A stretch of DNA of 49,977 nucleotides from Bacteroidota bacterium (GTDB taxonomy: Bacteria > Bacteroidota > Bacteroidia > NS11-12g > UBA955), in contig JABMMZ010000032.1 of assembly GCA_013205405.1 (NCBI GenBank), forward strand, positions 1-49,977. The letters run 5' to 3'. Numbering within the stretch: the stretch's first letter is position 1; the number at the start of each line of letters is the position of its first letter. A program made the position numbers and the translations under genes. Below the pieces are notes generated by a model that worked only from the letters and a program-made list of their open reading frames with translations, was not told the DNA's origin and did no database searches. Positions 26,651 through 36,838 of the stretch are shown in pieces.

Positions 26651-27467
26651 ATATTTATACTGTTTTGCAATGTTGTTTTTCATTGTTTGTGATACTAATG
26701 CGCAATATAGTGATGATACAAGCTATTATGAGGAGGCCCCAATTCCTGAATCGGACACTATTGAAGATTATACAGATGAAACAATAGAAAATATAAGTAA
26801 TTATAATGAATATTATCATTTTAATGACTCTGATGTTTACAATCATAGAATGAAGGTAAGGGATCAGAAATTGGACAAATCATATTGGTTGAAAGAGAGC
26901 GATAATATAAATTTTAATGAAGATACAGCAGTAAAAAAGTCTCAGAAAAACATAAAACAGAAATTAAAATCAAATAAAATTGAGTTAAAAAATGACACTA
27001 ACTTTAGCTTAAATAGTTTAAAAAATATTTGGATAATTTTGGCTTTGGTTATATTACTGGCACTTATAATTTTTATGGTGCCAGCGCTTAAAAAACGGAA
27101 CCAAAAATTTAAAGAAACTGTTATTATTATTAATTTTGATGATTTAGATGAACAGACCCTAAGATATGCAGAATTTGAAATGCCCTTAATTAATGCCATT
27201 AGATTAAAAGATTTCAGAACAGCCTATAGATTAAGGTATTTGGCTGTCTTGCAAAAATTGATTTCAAAAAATCTTATTTTTTATAAAAAAGAAAAAACCA
27301 ATTATGAATATTTATTACAATTAACAGGTAAAAATATTTATGAACCTTTTAGAATGTTGACATTTAATTTTGATGGTATTTGGTATGGTGAATTGCCTAT
27401 TAACGAGTCCGTTTACAATGAGCTTAATGTATATTTTTTAAATTTTGAAACCCACATTAAAAATTGA
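26631..27467 (+). CDS. DUF4129-domain membrane protein
   Basis: 278 aa. Signal peptide or first helix (3-24, ending NAQ), an acidic Tyr/Asp/Glu-rich extracytoplasmic stretch (25-65), one transmembrane helix (about 133-152, IWIILALVILLALIIFMVPA), then a cytoplasmic helical DUF4129 domain (about 165-278, with YAEFEMPLINAIRLKDFRTA and a late IWYGE). In other genomes DUF4129 proteins accompany MoxR ATPases and DUF58 proteins. Its start lies inside the previous gene, indicating translational coupling. Confidence 0.8.
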   Translation: MALKLNKYLYCFAMLFFIVCDTNAQYSDDTSYYEEAPIPESDTIEDYTDETIENISNYNEYYHFNDSDVYNHRMKVRDQKLDKSYWLKESDNINFNEDTAVKKSQKNIKQKLKSNKIELKNDTNFSLNSLKNIWIILALVILLALIIFMVPALKKRNQKFKETVIIINFDDLDEQTLRYAEFEMPLINAIRLKDFRTAYRLRYLAVLQKLISKNLIFYKKEKTNYEYLLQLTGKNIYEPFRMLTFNFDGIWYGELPINESVYNELNVYFLNFETHIKN

Positions 27468-28732
27468 AAAAAAGTAATAACATATTAATCATTGTGATAA
27501 TTCTGAGTGTGGTTATTTTAAGTGTAATAACGTACTACGTTTCATTAAATAAAAAATCTAAATATTCATGGTATAAAACTTTTGAAGATGAAAATAAACA
27601 GCCTTATGATTTTGGTCTTTTTAAAAAAATATTAAAGCATCAATCTCAAAATAATTTAGAATCAGTAAATGTAAAATTAACTGAAAATATTACTACATCT
27701 AAGTTTAAAGATTCTCTTACCTATTTATTTATAGGGCGTCAATGTTTTCTTTTGAAAGAAGAAATAGATTCGTTATTAGTGATAGCTGAAAATGGGAATG
27801 ATATTGTATTTATTGCAGAAGAATTGCCTGATACATTAATCCAAGCTATTCAAGAATATGGCAAGCCAATAGGTTTTGATAGAATTACTGAGAATAAAGT
27901 CAATGTAGTTTTTAATACTTATAAAGAAGATAGTTTTTCTTTTAGATACAGAGCTCAAGATAAACAAATGAATGAGCCAGTAGAGTGGATATTTATAAAT
28001 GATGAGACTACGCCAAGTTACTATACAGAAACCCTTGCAGATAGATTTATAAAATTAAGTTCTTTGAATGATAAAATGAATTTTGCAAAATTCAGGGTTG
28101 GTTTAGGCCATGTTTTTATTCATACAAATCCAATATTATTTACCAATTATTTTCTAAAAGATTCGAATGGATTTAATCATTTGAATATGGTACTTTCGGA
28201 AATTAAGACTGATAAAATTTTATACGATGTGGCTTCAAGAACCTATAAAGAAAATGCTGCCAAAATTATTCGTCAATCTGAAACACCATTGTCATTTATT
28301 TTAAAACAACCCGCGTTAAAAATAGCTTGGTATTTAATGTTAGCAGGAGCTATTTTATTCTTTTTGTTTAATGCCAAACGTATGCAAAGAATTATACCGG
28401 TACTTGATCAAAAAAGAAATACCTCGCTTCAGTTTTCTGAAACCATTAGCAATTTATTTTATTATACTTCTGATCATAAAAAACTAGCCGATATTAAAAT
28501 GAATTTATTTACAGCATTTATACGTTCCAAATTGGGAATAGCTACCCATACAATGGATGACAATACTTATAAACAAATAGCATTGAAAGCAAAAGTAAAT
28601 ATAGAAGACGTAAAAAATATTTTCAACTTTTACAATCTTCATGTGGCTTTCAATCTTTCTATTACTGATAAAGAATTAATAGAATTTCATAAACTTGTTC
28701 AAATATTCAATCAACAATACTATAAAAAATAA
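27464..28732 (+). CDS. DUF4350-domain membrane protein (TTG start)
   Basis: 422 aa with one N-terminal helix (about 7-26), an extracytoplasmic DUF4350-like domain (about 35-270) and a second helix (about 285-302, AWYLMLAGAILFFLFNA), then a cytoplasmic tail. The only sensible start is TTG at 27464, overlapping the DUF4129 stop (TTGA), so translation is likely coupled. Position between DUF4129 and MoxR is the conserved gene order for this cluster. Molecular role unknown. Confidence 0.8.
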   Translation: MKKSNNILIIVIILSVVILSVITYYVSLNKKSKYSWYKTFEDENKQPYDFGLFKKILKHQSQNNLESVNVKLTENITTSKFKDSLTYLFIGRQCFLLKEEIDSLLVIAENGNDIVFIAEELPDTLIQAIQEYGKPIGFDRITENKVNVVFNTYKEDSFSFRYRAQDKQMNEPVEWIFINDETTPSYYTETLADRFIKLSSLNDKMNFAKFRVGLGHVFIHTNPILFTNYFLKDSNGFNHLNMVLSEIKTDKILYDVASRTYKENAAKIIRQSETPLSFILKQPALKIAWYLMLAGAILFFLFNAKRMQRIIPVLDQKRNTSLQFSETISNLFYYTSDHKKLADIKMNLFTAFIRSKLGIATHTMDDNTYKQIALKAKVNIEDVKNIFNFYNLHVAFNLSITDKELIEFHKLVQIFNQQYYKK

Positions 28733-28755
28733 ATCTTAATAATACTTAAAATACC

Positions 28756-29781
28756 ATGACAGAATTAAATACAGAAGACCAAAATCTTTCGCCAATTCCA
28801 GAAGTAAAAGTTTCAACCGAAAGACCGAAACTAAATCTTGAACCACTGCGTGAAAGTGTTGAAAAAATAAGAGCCGAAATACATAAAGTGGTGGTAGGGC
28901 AAGATGAAATGATAAACTTGCTATTGGCCGGTTTGTTTACAGGTGGACATGTGCTAATAGAAGGTGTGCCAGGTATAGCCAAAACATTAACTGTAAATTT
29001 ATTAGCTAAGACTTTAGATTTAGGTTTTAAAAGACTACAATTTACGCCAGATTTAATGCCAGCAGACGTTACAGGTACCAATGTATTCAATATGAAAAGT
29101 GGAGATTTTGAATTTAGAAAAGGACCTATTTTTAGCAATATTGTATTAATAGATGAAATAAACCGCTCACCTGCTAAAACACAAGCTTCTCTATTTGAGG
29201 TAATGGAAGAGCAGCAGGTTACAATAGATGGTTATACGCACATAATGCAGCAGCCATTTATGGTGTTGGCTACTCAAAATCCTATTGAACAAGAGGGAAC
29301 TTACAAACTGCCAGAGGCGCAACAAGACCGTTTTATTTTCAGAATAAAAATTGATTATCCTAGCTTGGCTGAAGAAATACAAATTATTCAAAGATTTGAG
29401 CAAGACTTTAAGCAAACCGTTTCTAAAGAAGTACATGCGGTAATAACAGCAAGAGAAATAGAAGAATGCAGAGCCTTGGTTCAAAAAGTATATATCAAAC
29501 AAGAGCTGATAGAGTATGTAGCCAAAATAATAGACCATACCAGGACAACAAAAGATTTATTTTTAGGAGCATCTCCAAGAGCTTCTTTGGCTATTGTAAA
29601 AACAGCTAAGGCACTAGCCGCTATGCAAGGTAGAGATTTTGTAACCCCAGATGATATTCAATATGCCGCTTTCCCTGTTCTAAATCATAGAATTGTAATA
29701 GCACCCGATAAGGAAATGGAAGGCTTTGAGGTTAAAGATATTTTAAAAGATATTTTTCAAAAAATAGAAGTACCTAGATAA
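28756..29781 (+). CDS. MoxR-family AAA+ ATPase
   Basis: 341 aa. Walker A GVPGIAKT (70-77), Walker B VLIDEINRSPAKTQASLFEV (about 131-150), sensor ATQNPIEQEGTY (about 174-185) and a C-terminal lid with GASPRA. MoxR ATPases act as chaperones that often deliver or activate partners with von Willebrand-like domains, such as DUF58 proteins. The neighbouring DUF58 gene starts at its stop codon (TAATG). Confidence 0.95.
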   Translation: MTELNTEDQNLSPIPEVKVSTERPKLNLEPLRESVEKIRAEIHKVVVGQDEMINLLLAGLFTGGHVLIEGVPGIAKTLTVNLLAKTLDLGFKRLQFTPDLMPADVTGTNVFNMKSGDFEFRKGPIFSNIVLIDEINRSPAKTQASLFEVMEEQQVTIDGYTHIMQQPFMVLATQNPIEQEGTYKLPEAQQDRFIFRIKIDYPSLAEEIQIIQRFEQDFKQTVSKEVHAVITAREIEECRALVQKVYIKQELIEYVAKIIDHTRTTKDLFLGASPRASLAIVKTAKALAAMQGRDFVTPDDIQYAAFPVLNHRIVIAPDKEMEGFEVKDILKDIFQKIEVPR

Positions 29782-31115
29782 TGTTGAAAGTTTTCAGAGC
29801 ATTATATTTAGCTACCCGTTTTTTTTACGGTTTATGTGCTTTAGTGCTGCTGTTTTGTTGTGCCTTTTTTTGGTCATTTTTATTGTATCCCATGTTTTTT
29901 GTATTACTTTGTTTTGCAGCCATCGTCATAATAGATATGATTTGGCTTTTTTATAAAAGAATATTAATTCAAGGGCAACGTAATACTCAATCACTTTTTT
30001 CATTAGCCGATAATAATAAAGTAGAAATTACCATTCGTAATTTAAGTAATAATTTTTGGAATTTAGAAATAATAGACGAGTTGCCGACTCAATTACAATT
30101 GAGGGATTTTGCAATTAAAACAAAAATAAAACCACTAGCCAATGAAGTGTTAAGTTATTTTATTAAACCATTATCAAGAGGAGAGTATCATTTTGGAAAG
30201 TTAAATATATATGCCAGTACACGCTTAAATTTAGTAAAAAGACGCATTGAAATTCCTGTAGCGCAAATGGTACCGGTATATCCAAGTATTATTCAAATGA
30301 AAAAATTTGAATTGTATACCATGTCAAAAATTACAAGACTGCATGGCATAAAAAAAATGCGTAGAATTGGTTTAAGTTATGAATTTGAACAAATAAAAGA
30401 TTACGTAAGAGGAGATGATGTAAGACAAATAAATTGGAAAAGTACAGGCCGTAACCAACGGATTATGATTAACCAATATGAGGATGAAAAAAGCCAGCCT
30501 ATTTACACCATTATAGATAAAAGCCGAATTATGCTTATGCCTTTTAATGGACTTAGTTTAATGGATTACGCCATTAATGCCAGTTTGGTAATAAGTAATG
30601 TGGCCCTAAAAAAGCAGGATAAAGTAGGTTTAATTACATTTTCTGATAAAATAGGTTCGGCTATAAAAGCAGATAGAAAACAAGGGCAGTTGCAAAGTAT
30701 ATTAAATGCCTTGTATCATCAAAAAGAAAGAGACTTTGAGGCCAATTATGAACTGCTTTATTTTGGCATTAAGAATCTAATTAAAACTAGAAGTTTGGTG
30801 TTTTTATATGCCAACTTCGAGAGTCAATATGGCTTAGATAGAGTATTGCCGATATTAAGAAGTATTAATAAACTACATTTATTAATAGTAGTATTTTTTG
30901 AAAACACAGAACTTGAAAATGAGAGCATTAAAGAAGTAAATTCATTGAAAGGAATTTATAGCCAAGCCATTGTTTTACAAACTTTAAATGAAAAGAAAGC
31001 AATTGCTCAAAAATTAAATAATATTGGCATTCAAACTATTCTTACCAAGCCCGAAGATTTAACCATTAATAGCGTTAATAAATATTTGGAAATTAAATCG
31101 AGGGGGTTGATATAA
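29781..31115 (+). CDS. DUF58-domain protein
   Basis: 444 aa. Two hydrophobic helices near the N-terminus (about 16-55), then a beta-rich region and the DUF58 signature YEFEQIKDYVRGDDVRQINW with KSTGR (about 210-234). A vWA-like fold follows (TIIDKSRIML...). It ends the SpoIIM-DUF4129-DUF4350-MoxR-DUF58 operon. By analogy it is a likely client of the MoxR ATPase; the process it serves is not established. Confidence 0.92.
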   Translation: MLKVFRALYLATRFFYGLCALVLLFCCAFFWSFLLYPMFFVLLCFAAIVIIDMIWLFYKRILIQGQRNTQSLFSLADNNKVEITIRNLSNNFWNLEIIDELPTQLQLRDFAIKTKIKPLANEVLSYFIKPLSRGEYHFGKLNIYASTRLNLVKRRIEIPVAQMVPVYPSIIQMKKFELYTMSKITRLHGIKKMRRIGLSYEFEQIKDYVRGDDVRQINWKSTGRNQRIMINQYEDEKSQPIYTIIDKSRIMLMPFNGLSLMDYAINASLVISNVALKKQDKVGLITFSDKIGSAIKADRKQGQLQSILNALYHQKERDFEANYELLYFGIKNLIKTRSLVFLYANFESQYGLDRVLPILRSINKLHLLIVVFFENTELENESIKEVNSLKGIYSQAIVLQTLNEKKAIAQKLNNIGIQTILTKPEDLTINSVNKYLEIKSRGLI

Positions 31116-31159
31116 GAATGAATATTTGGTTGCAAAAATTGAATGCTTGATGTAAAAAA

Positions 31160-31823
31160 ATGAAATTTAAAATTAATTTTAAATTATTTCTGTTCTAATT
31201 TTTAGTTCCATAAATTACAGTGATGGACAAGTTAAGATATTGGAAATTCCAATTAATACATTCAATGATACAAGTTATTATTATCTTTCAACAAAGTACT
31301 TAGCTAAAAAAATAAAATCTCCTGATTTAACAAAATCAAAAGATAGTTTGCACATAATATTTAATTATGAGAATCAAATGATAGATGTTTGGACAGTGAA
31401 TTATTCAACTTATTATGGTTTTATTTCTAATTATACGAATACGCACTTAAATTACAGGGATAAAAAGAATAAATTTAAAAAAAGGCAATTTTACTTTGAT
31501 ACAGTAAATTTAGATACTGCAATAGCTAGAAAATTAATGCTATTTACAATTTTCATTCGGTAATTAAAATTACTTCAGAAGAAAATTTTGAGGGGTGGTT
31601 GGCGATATGCGAAGGAAAAGCATATTCCATTGAATATTCAACTCCTCAATTCTATAATTTTAAGTCATGGAGTTCCCCAAGGAATTATAGATAAAGAATA
31701 AGCGAAGCAGCAATAATAGATTCACTCTTCAATGAAATAGACTCACTTTTAGGTTTAGAAACATATTACAATTCATTTTTAAAACCTTACCTTTGGGATG
31801 TTATAGTGTGGGGAATTATATAA
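31160..31823 (+). pseudogene. Secreted hypothetical protein gene with multiple lesions
   Basis: ATG 31160 opens MKFKINFKLFLF, which is stopped by TAA at 31196. The next frame continues as a signal-peptide end (LIFSSINYS) and about 110 codons to 31563. A third frame continues with EENFEGWLAICEGKAYSIEY, an in-frame TAA at 31692, then ISEAAIIDSLFNEIDSLLGL to a stop at 31821. Together these read as one secreted protein of about 220 aa with two frameshifts and one nonsense codon. Family not recognised. Confidence 0.6.
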
Positions 31824-31874
31824 GATGTAAAATGAAAATTACTAGATTTATGAAATTTAAAAATTTCATTCGAA

Positions 31875-31906
31875 GAAAAAATAATAATAAGAAAAAATAA
31901 TAATAA
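31875..31906. repeat. Two tandem copies of a 16-bp AT-rich unit
   Basis: GAAAAAATAATAATAA occurs twice head-to-tail in the short interval between a pseudogene and the convergent subtilase gene. No function evident. Confidence 0.7.
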
Positions 31907-31960
31907 GAAGAATAACTGATAGGATTGATAAAAAGTAGTTTTGAATTAGTTAGCATTTCT

Positions 31961-34900
31961 TCACTCAACCTTTAAAAATTTCTCTGTAAATATTTCGTTA
32001 TTAGCATTTACTTTTATCATATACACACCACTAGACAAAAGGTCGGTGTTGATTGTAAATAATGTGTACGCAGGATATTGTTGTTTATCTGAATACACAA
32101 CTTTTCCAGCGGCATCTATAATTTCAACACTTAAATTCTTTACTAGTTGATTGAGTAAAAAGTTTAATTCTTTGTTTACTGGATTGGGGAAAATTTTAAA
32201 AGTAAAATTAGTAAAGCCTATGGGGTCGCTATTGTCATAAGTTTTACAAATAGTATCAGTGCAAGAAATACTGTCTTCTAGTATTTTACAAATGTTGTAA
32301 ATGCCATATTGATTATAAGTGTAATAAGCATCAGTGCTGGTTTCTATAGTTTTATAACTGCCATCCCATTGGATGTAGTTTTTAAATTTATTCAAAACAG
32401 AAAAACGCAAATGGGCTGTTTTAGAGATTACACTTTCAATATTAAAATTATTAGATGTAAAATCGCTAATGTTCACTTTTATTGTTTGCGTACTTGTATC
32501 ACTGCATCCATCGTTAATAGTGGCTATATAAGTAGTGGATAATTTGTCTTTTAACAATTGATTTTTACCTGCTGGTAAATTATTCCAAGTAATAGTAGTA
32601 GTTAGTAAGGTGTTGGCATTAAATACAACTGGTAAATTATTGTAACTGCATTTATAAATACTGGCAGGACTTAGAGCAAGTTGCGGTGTTACATTTACTT
32701 TTACTAACTTACTAATGCTGTCTTTGCAAGCATCTGCAACAGCGTAATTATAAATTTTTGTATTAAAAGAATCTATAGAGAATGATTGTATTTTTATATT
32801 TTGCCAGTAGTATTTTTGTGTATTGGTTTTGCCTCCTGTGCTATTTATTTTTAATTTTAAAGCCTTGCCAAAGCATGTTTGTGTATCGGGCAAGGTCTGC
32901 AATACCAAAGGATTATAAACGTTTACTTTAAGCGTGTCATAAACACTTGGAATAGTACAGCCATCAGATAATTTCGCAATAATATTTTGTGTAATGGTAG
33001 GGTTGTAATTTACATTGTTTCCAAATTGATTAATGGGTTGCCATTCAATAGTTTCTTTATTAGGCAAACCGCCACTGTATTGAGCTGTAAGATTAATCAA
33101 TTTATTATGACACAATGTGTCAATAGTACTTATTTTAATAGTCAGAGGATTTCTTCTTACAATATAAATGGAGTCTGTTTTAGTTGGGCTGCAACCATCA
33201 GATAATGTAGCCACATACCAATCAGATTTTTTTGGAATTAATGAAGGTGAATAACCACTTAGGCCATTATTTTTCCATACGATAGCATGTGAAGTAGTTC
33301 TTCCTCCCGATGGATTTAAATTTAATTGCAAAATAGTACCACTGCAGAGTGTGTCTTTATTTGCTGTTAATTGATAATTCAAAGCAGGTAATACTGCAAT
33401 TGAAATACTGTCAGTTACTGACTTTTCGGTACAATTATCAGTTAAAGTAATATTTATTTTTTTTGAATTGGTAAGCGTTGTATTTCTGTTTTTTGAGCCT
33501 GTACCAATATCACTCCAAGTGTAAGTGTAGTTACCATTCCCTCCGCTAGCAATAGCTCGCAGACTAGCCGTGTTGTTGTAGCAAATTGTAGAATCATTAT
33601 TTAAATTAACTTGTAAAGGTTTGCGCATTTTAATATAAATAATTTTGGTAGTTGTATCAGGATTGCATTTGTCAAAATATTCTAATTTTACAGTCTGATT
33701 TTGAGTAATTTTAAGCGTAATATTATTTCTAATGGAAGCAGAATCTTTAGTGGTTATTATAAGTTTCTGAGCACCTGGTTTTCCGCCTGATAATAATGGA
33801 CTAATTGTAAAATTTTCCCCAATGCAGGCCAGTAAAGTATCTGCAATAGTAATAGTTGGTTTTGCAAAAATGGTATAATCATTTCGGCCATTTAATTTGG
33901 CTATTTTAGATAAATCCCTTGTTAATATGGTGCCACATAAATTTTCTACTTTCGCCCAAATGCTCATGGGGTATTTTATTTTATTGCTATATTTTGTATT
34001 TAATCCTTTTTGTAATTCATTTGAAAAAGTAAGTGAATCACTATACCAAGTTACGGTAGCAGGCAATTTACTTTTTACTTTTACTGAATCATTGTATATG
34101 CTGCCCAAACAAATAGTTGTATCTTTATTATAAAATTTTATATCTAGCAATGAATCTGCTTGTATACTGGCTATGCGTGTATAAACAGGAGCTAAACAAA
34201 CATTGCTATATGTTCTTCGCACTTTGAAAGAATAATCTGTTAAATAAGTTTTTAAATTAATAGAATCGTTTGCATTTGGAATAGTGTTCCATGTAGTACC
34301 ATCGTTTCTGCTAAATTCCCACTTATGCGTTATGGGATTGGTGCCTGTTGCTTTAGATTTTACAAAATAATTGTTGGTATAACAGGTTGCAATATCCTTA
34401 GGTTGTAAAGTAATTCGAGGTGGAATATTGGTATTGTTTGGAGTAGCACTTATAGCAAGTGTTCTTTCACTCTCGGCTCCATTACTCGCTTTTCTAGAAA
34501 TTGAAAACCAAGAAGCAATATTGTTATTTAATTTAGTAATTACGAAACTGGTATCCTTTGTGGTTCCCATTTCAGTCATTTTACCATTTTTAAGTAAATA
34601 CACTCTATAAAAATTTGTTTTTGGAACACTATTCCATTTTAAAAATACTTGACTATCACACACAGTAGTAGCGATACTTGAAACCGAAACAAGCGAGGTA
34701 ATATTGAAAGTAGAATCGCTTACATCGGCAACAGTACCATTGCTTACTCTTATTAAAGCTTTGCCTGTACTGACTGTATCTGAAAGTGTTTGCCAATTAA
34801 AGTAATTTTGGTTATTGGGAATGCCAGATGTGATATTTGTCCAAGTGCTACCATTGTCTCTAGAAAAATCAATTGAATAAGTGCCAGAAATACCTTTACT

Positions 34901-36733
34901 GTCCCATCTGATAGTTTTAGCCTTTGCAGTATTAGAAGGTGCTTCCATAGTTTCTTTTCCATTTGGATACATCACAGTAATAGCCTTAGGTTCTTTAAAA
35001 TAGGTAATTGCAAAAGTCTGATTGCCCGAAGCTATTTTTTTGCCATTAACCCAAATAATATATTTTCCAGAAGGAGGATTCGAAAATGTAATTTGTTCTA
35101 TATTGTTAATACTATCTCTTTTTCTAATAGCCAATGAGTTAGGGGAACTTGGATTACACCACCAAGCATTGTATGATGCACCTGTTGAGTCTATTAAAAT
35201 TAAGTCTAAATCATTTACCAATATTTGACCACCAGTATTATTTACCTCCTTGTCATTCCAAGTTAACATTACTTTAAAATCATTTAAATTTTTTGGAATA
35301 TAAATAGTGTCGTAACAGTTGCCATTAGCAGCAATACTATCTATTGCCCAAAAGCCTGAATCTATTAAATTTACAGCCACACGACCATTTATACGGCCAA
35401 ATCCATATTTATAATCAGGACCAGCATTGCCAATGTCATCAGCCGTATTTGAAATAATATTTTTACCTAAAAAATTTGGAGGAATATAGCCATACTTTGC
35501 TTTGAAACGCTCGTATAATAAAGCAATAGTGCCCGAAGCTCCGGGGCAAGCCATAGACGTGCCATTCCAGCCACCAGAATACGTATTGTTGTTTTGTGTA
35601 CTATAAACATTTACACCAACAGCACTAATTTCAGGTTTAAATCTGCCATCTTGGGTAGGTCCTGCACAGCTAAAACTGGCATCGCCATCGGCACTTGTAA
35701 TTGCAGCTACACTGATAGTGTTTTTTGCACTTTGAAAACCGGGTAAAATAGTTTTGTAACCTCCCGAAACACAATTCATTCCTCTTGAATTTCCGGCAGC
35801 AAATACATGCAATAGATCAGGAAATTTAATAGATAGCTTATCCATATCTGTGCTCGTTTGGTCGTATAGGGCAAAGTCAATACAGTTGTTTGTCCAATAT
35901 CCATAGGAATTTTGAGTCAGTACATAGCCAAATTTAGGCTTACATGTATCCATTTCTAAAGGAATATCGCCATAAAAATCCCAACTAAAAATAGGAGATG
36001 CAGGAGCCATACCTCTTGCTGCTGGTTCCAAGTTTCCTGCGCCTGCCATTGTTCCACCTACGTGGGTAGCATGACTATTAATACCCAGTTTTTTTACTAC
36101 AGTTAATCTATCTGCAAAATCAATATGTATGCCTATATCTCCACCGTCCCATTCGGCTAAAATTATTCCTTTTCCTGTTAAGTAGCTGCTAGTTGGAAAA
36201 TTAGGCGCAAATTGAGAAACCCTATGGTTAGTACGTTCTACAAAATTTATAGCCTGAACAGCAGGTGTTTTATAAGTAATGTATTTTACTGTTTCTAAAT
36301 TTAAAATGGTTTCAATATTTTTCTTATTTATTTTAATAATAGTACTAATAAATGGCAGTCTGTTATATTGCCATTCGGCCTCTATGGCTTTATTTTGTAT
36401 AAAATTAACAAAGTCGAATAAGTCAGAAGTATTAAAAAAATTAACTGTAATAGTTTGAATACTATCCAAGGTTTGCCATTGGTAATTAATTTTTTGAAAC
36501 CTTGAAATTGGTTTTATTAAACTTTTTATAACTTCAGATTGAGGTGTTGTTTGATTAAATGAAATATACGAAGAATCTGAATTGTAAGGACCTATGTAAC
36601 TAGCGCCACTTATCTTCAAGACATTAAGTTGGCTATTGTTAATTATAGCATATTTGGGTGAAATATTTTGACCAAAAGCACAAACAAAGAAAAGAATTTG
36701 TGAAAAAAACAAAGAAAGTAATTTTGTATTCAT
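31961..36733 (-). CDS. Secreted subtilisin-like (S8) protease with Ig/PKD-like repeats and T9SS sorting domain
   Basis: 1590 aa. Signal peptide (1-21), an N-terminal propeptide-like region to about 180, then the S8 catalytic domain. Asp196 in AEWDGG, His224 in SHATHVGG, oxyanion Asn315 in AAGN and Ser393 in GTSMACPG form the active site. A jelly-roll segment (about 470-580) follows, then many Ig/PKD-like modules with repeated W-x-N/D, CxxxxP and DSI elements. The C-terminal 80 aa (FKIFPNPVNKELNF...) form a type A sorting domain. It is predicted to be exported by type IX secretion and surface-bound. The frame is fully intact over 4.8 kb. Confidence 0.93.
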   Translation of the reverse strand: MNTKLLSLFFSQILFFVCAFGQNISPKYAIINNSQLNVLKISGASYIGPYNSDSSYISFNQTTPQSEVIKSLIKPISRFQKINYQWQTLDSIQTITVNFFNTSDLFDFVNFIQNKAIEAEWQYNRLPFISTIIKINKKNIETILNLETVKYITYKTPAVQAINFVERTNHRVSQFAPNFPTSSYLTGKGIILAEWDGGDIGIHIDFADRLTVVKKLGINSHATHVGGTMAGAGNLEPAARGMAPASPIFSWDFYGDIPLEMDTCKPKFGYVLTQNSYGYWTNNCIDFALYDQTSTDMDKLSIKFPDLLHVFAAGNSRGMNCVSGGYKTILPGFQSAKNTISVAAITSADGDASFSCAGPTQDGRFKPEISAVGVNVYSTQNNNTYSGGWNGTSMACPGASGTIALLYERFKAKYGYIPPNFLGKNIISNTADDIGNAGPDYKYGFGRINGRVAVNLIDSGFWAIDSIAANGNCYDTIYIPKNLNDFKVMLTWNDKEVNNTGGQILVNDLDLILIDSTGASYNAWWCNPSSPNSLAIRKRDSINNIEQITFSNPPSGKYIIWVNGKKIASGNQTFAITYFKEPKAITVMYPNGKETMEAPSNTAKAKTIRWDSKGISGTYSIDFSRDNGSTWTNITSGIPNNQNYFNWQTLSDTVSTGKALIRVSNGTVADVSDSTFNITSLVSVSSIATTVCDSQVFLKWNSVPKTNFYRVYLLKNGKMTEMGTTKDTSFVITKLNNNIASWFSISRKASNGAESERTLAISATPNNTNIPPRITLQPKDIATCYTNNYFVKSKATGTNPITHKWEFSRNDGTTWNTIPNANDSINLKTYLTDYSFKVRRTYSNVCLAPVYTRIASIQADSLLDIKFYNKDTTICLGSIYNDSVKVKSKLPATVTWYSDSLTFSNELQKGLNTKYSNKIKYPMSIWAKVENLCGTILTRDLSKIAKLNGRNDYTIFAKPTITIADTLLACIGENFTISPLLSGGKPGAQKLIITTKDSASIRNNITLKITQNQTVKLEYFDKCNPDTTTKIIYIKMRKPLQVNLNNDSTICYNNTASLRAIASGGNGNYTYTWSDIGTGSKNRNTTLTNSKKINITLTDNCTEKSVTDSISIAVLPALNYQLTANKDTLCSGTILQLNLNPSGGRTTSHAIVWKNNGLSGYSPSLIPKKSDWYVATLSDGCSPTKTDSIYIVRRNPLTIKISTIDTLCHNKLINLTAQYSGGLPNKETIEWQPINQFGNNVNYNPTITQNIIAKLSDGCTIPSVYDTLKVNVYNPLVLQTLPDTQTCFGKALKLKINSTGGKTNTQKYYWQNIKIQSFSIDSFNTKIYNYAVADACKDSISKLVKVNVTPQLALSPASIYKCSYNNLPVVFNANTLLTTTITWNNLPAGKNQLLKDKLSTTYIATINDGCSDTSTQTIKVNISDFTSNNFNIESVISKTAHLRFSVLNKFKNYIQWDGSYKTIETSTDAYYTYNQYGIYNICKILEDSISCTDTICKTYDNSDPIGFTNFTFKIFPNPVNKELNFLLNQLVKNLSVEIIDAAGKVVYSDKQQYPAYTLFTINTDLLSSGVYMIKVNANNEIFTEKFLKVE

Positions 36734-36838
36734 TTAGGAGGTTTAATAAAGCAAATTTAAAGAAAAAATGATACTTTTTTTATTTAAGTCTATAAAACGC
36801 AAATTTTTACCTTTTTTTGTACCATAAAATATATAAAT

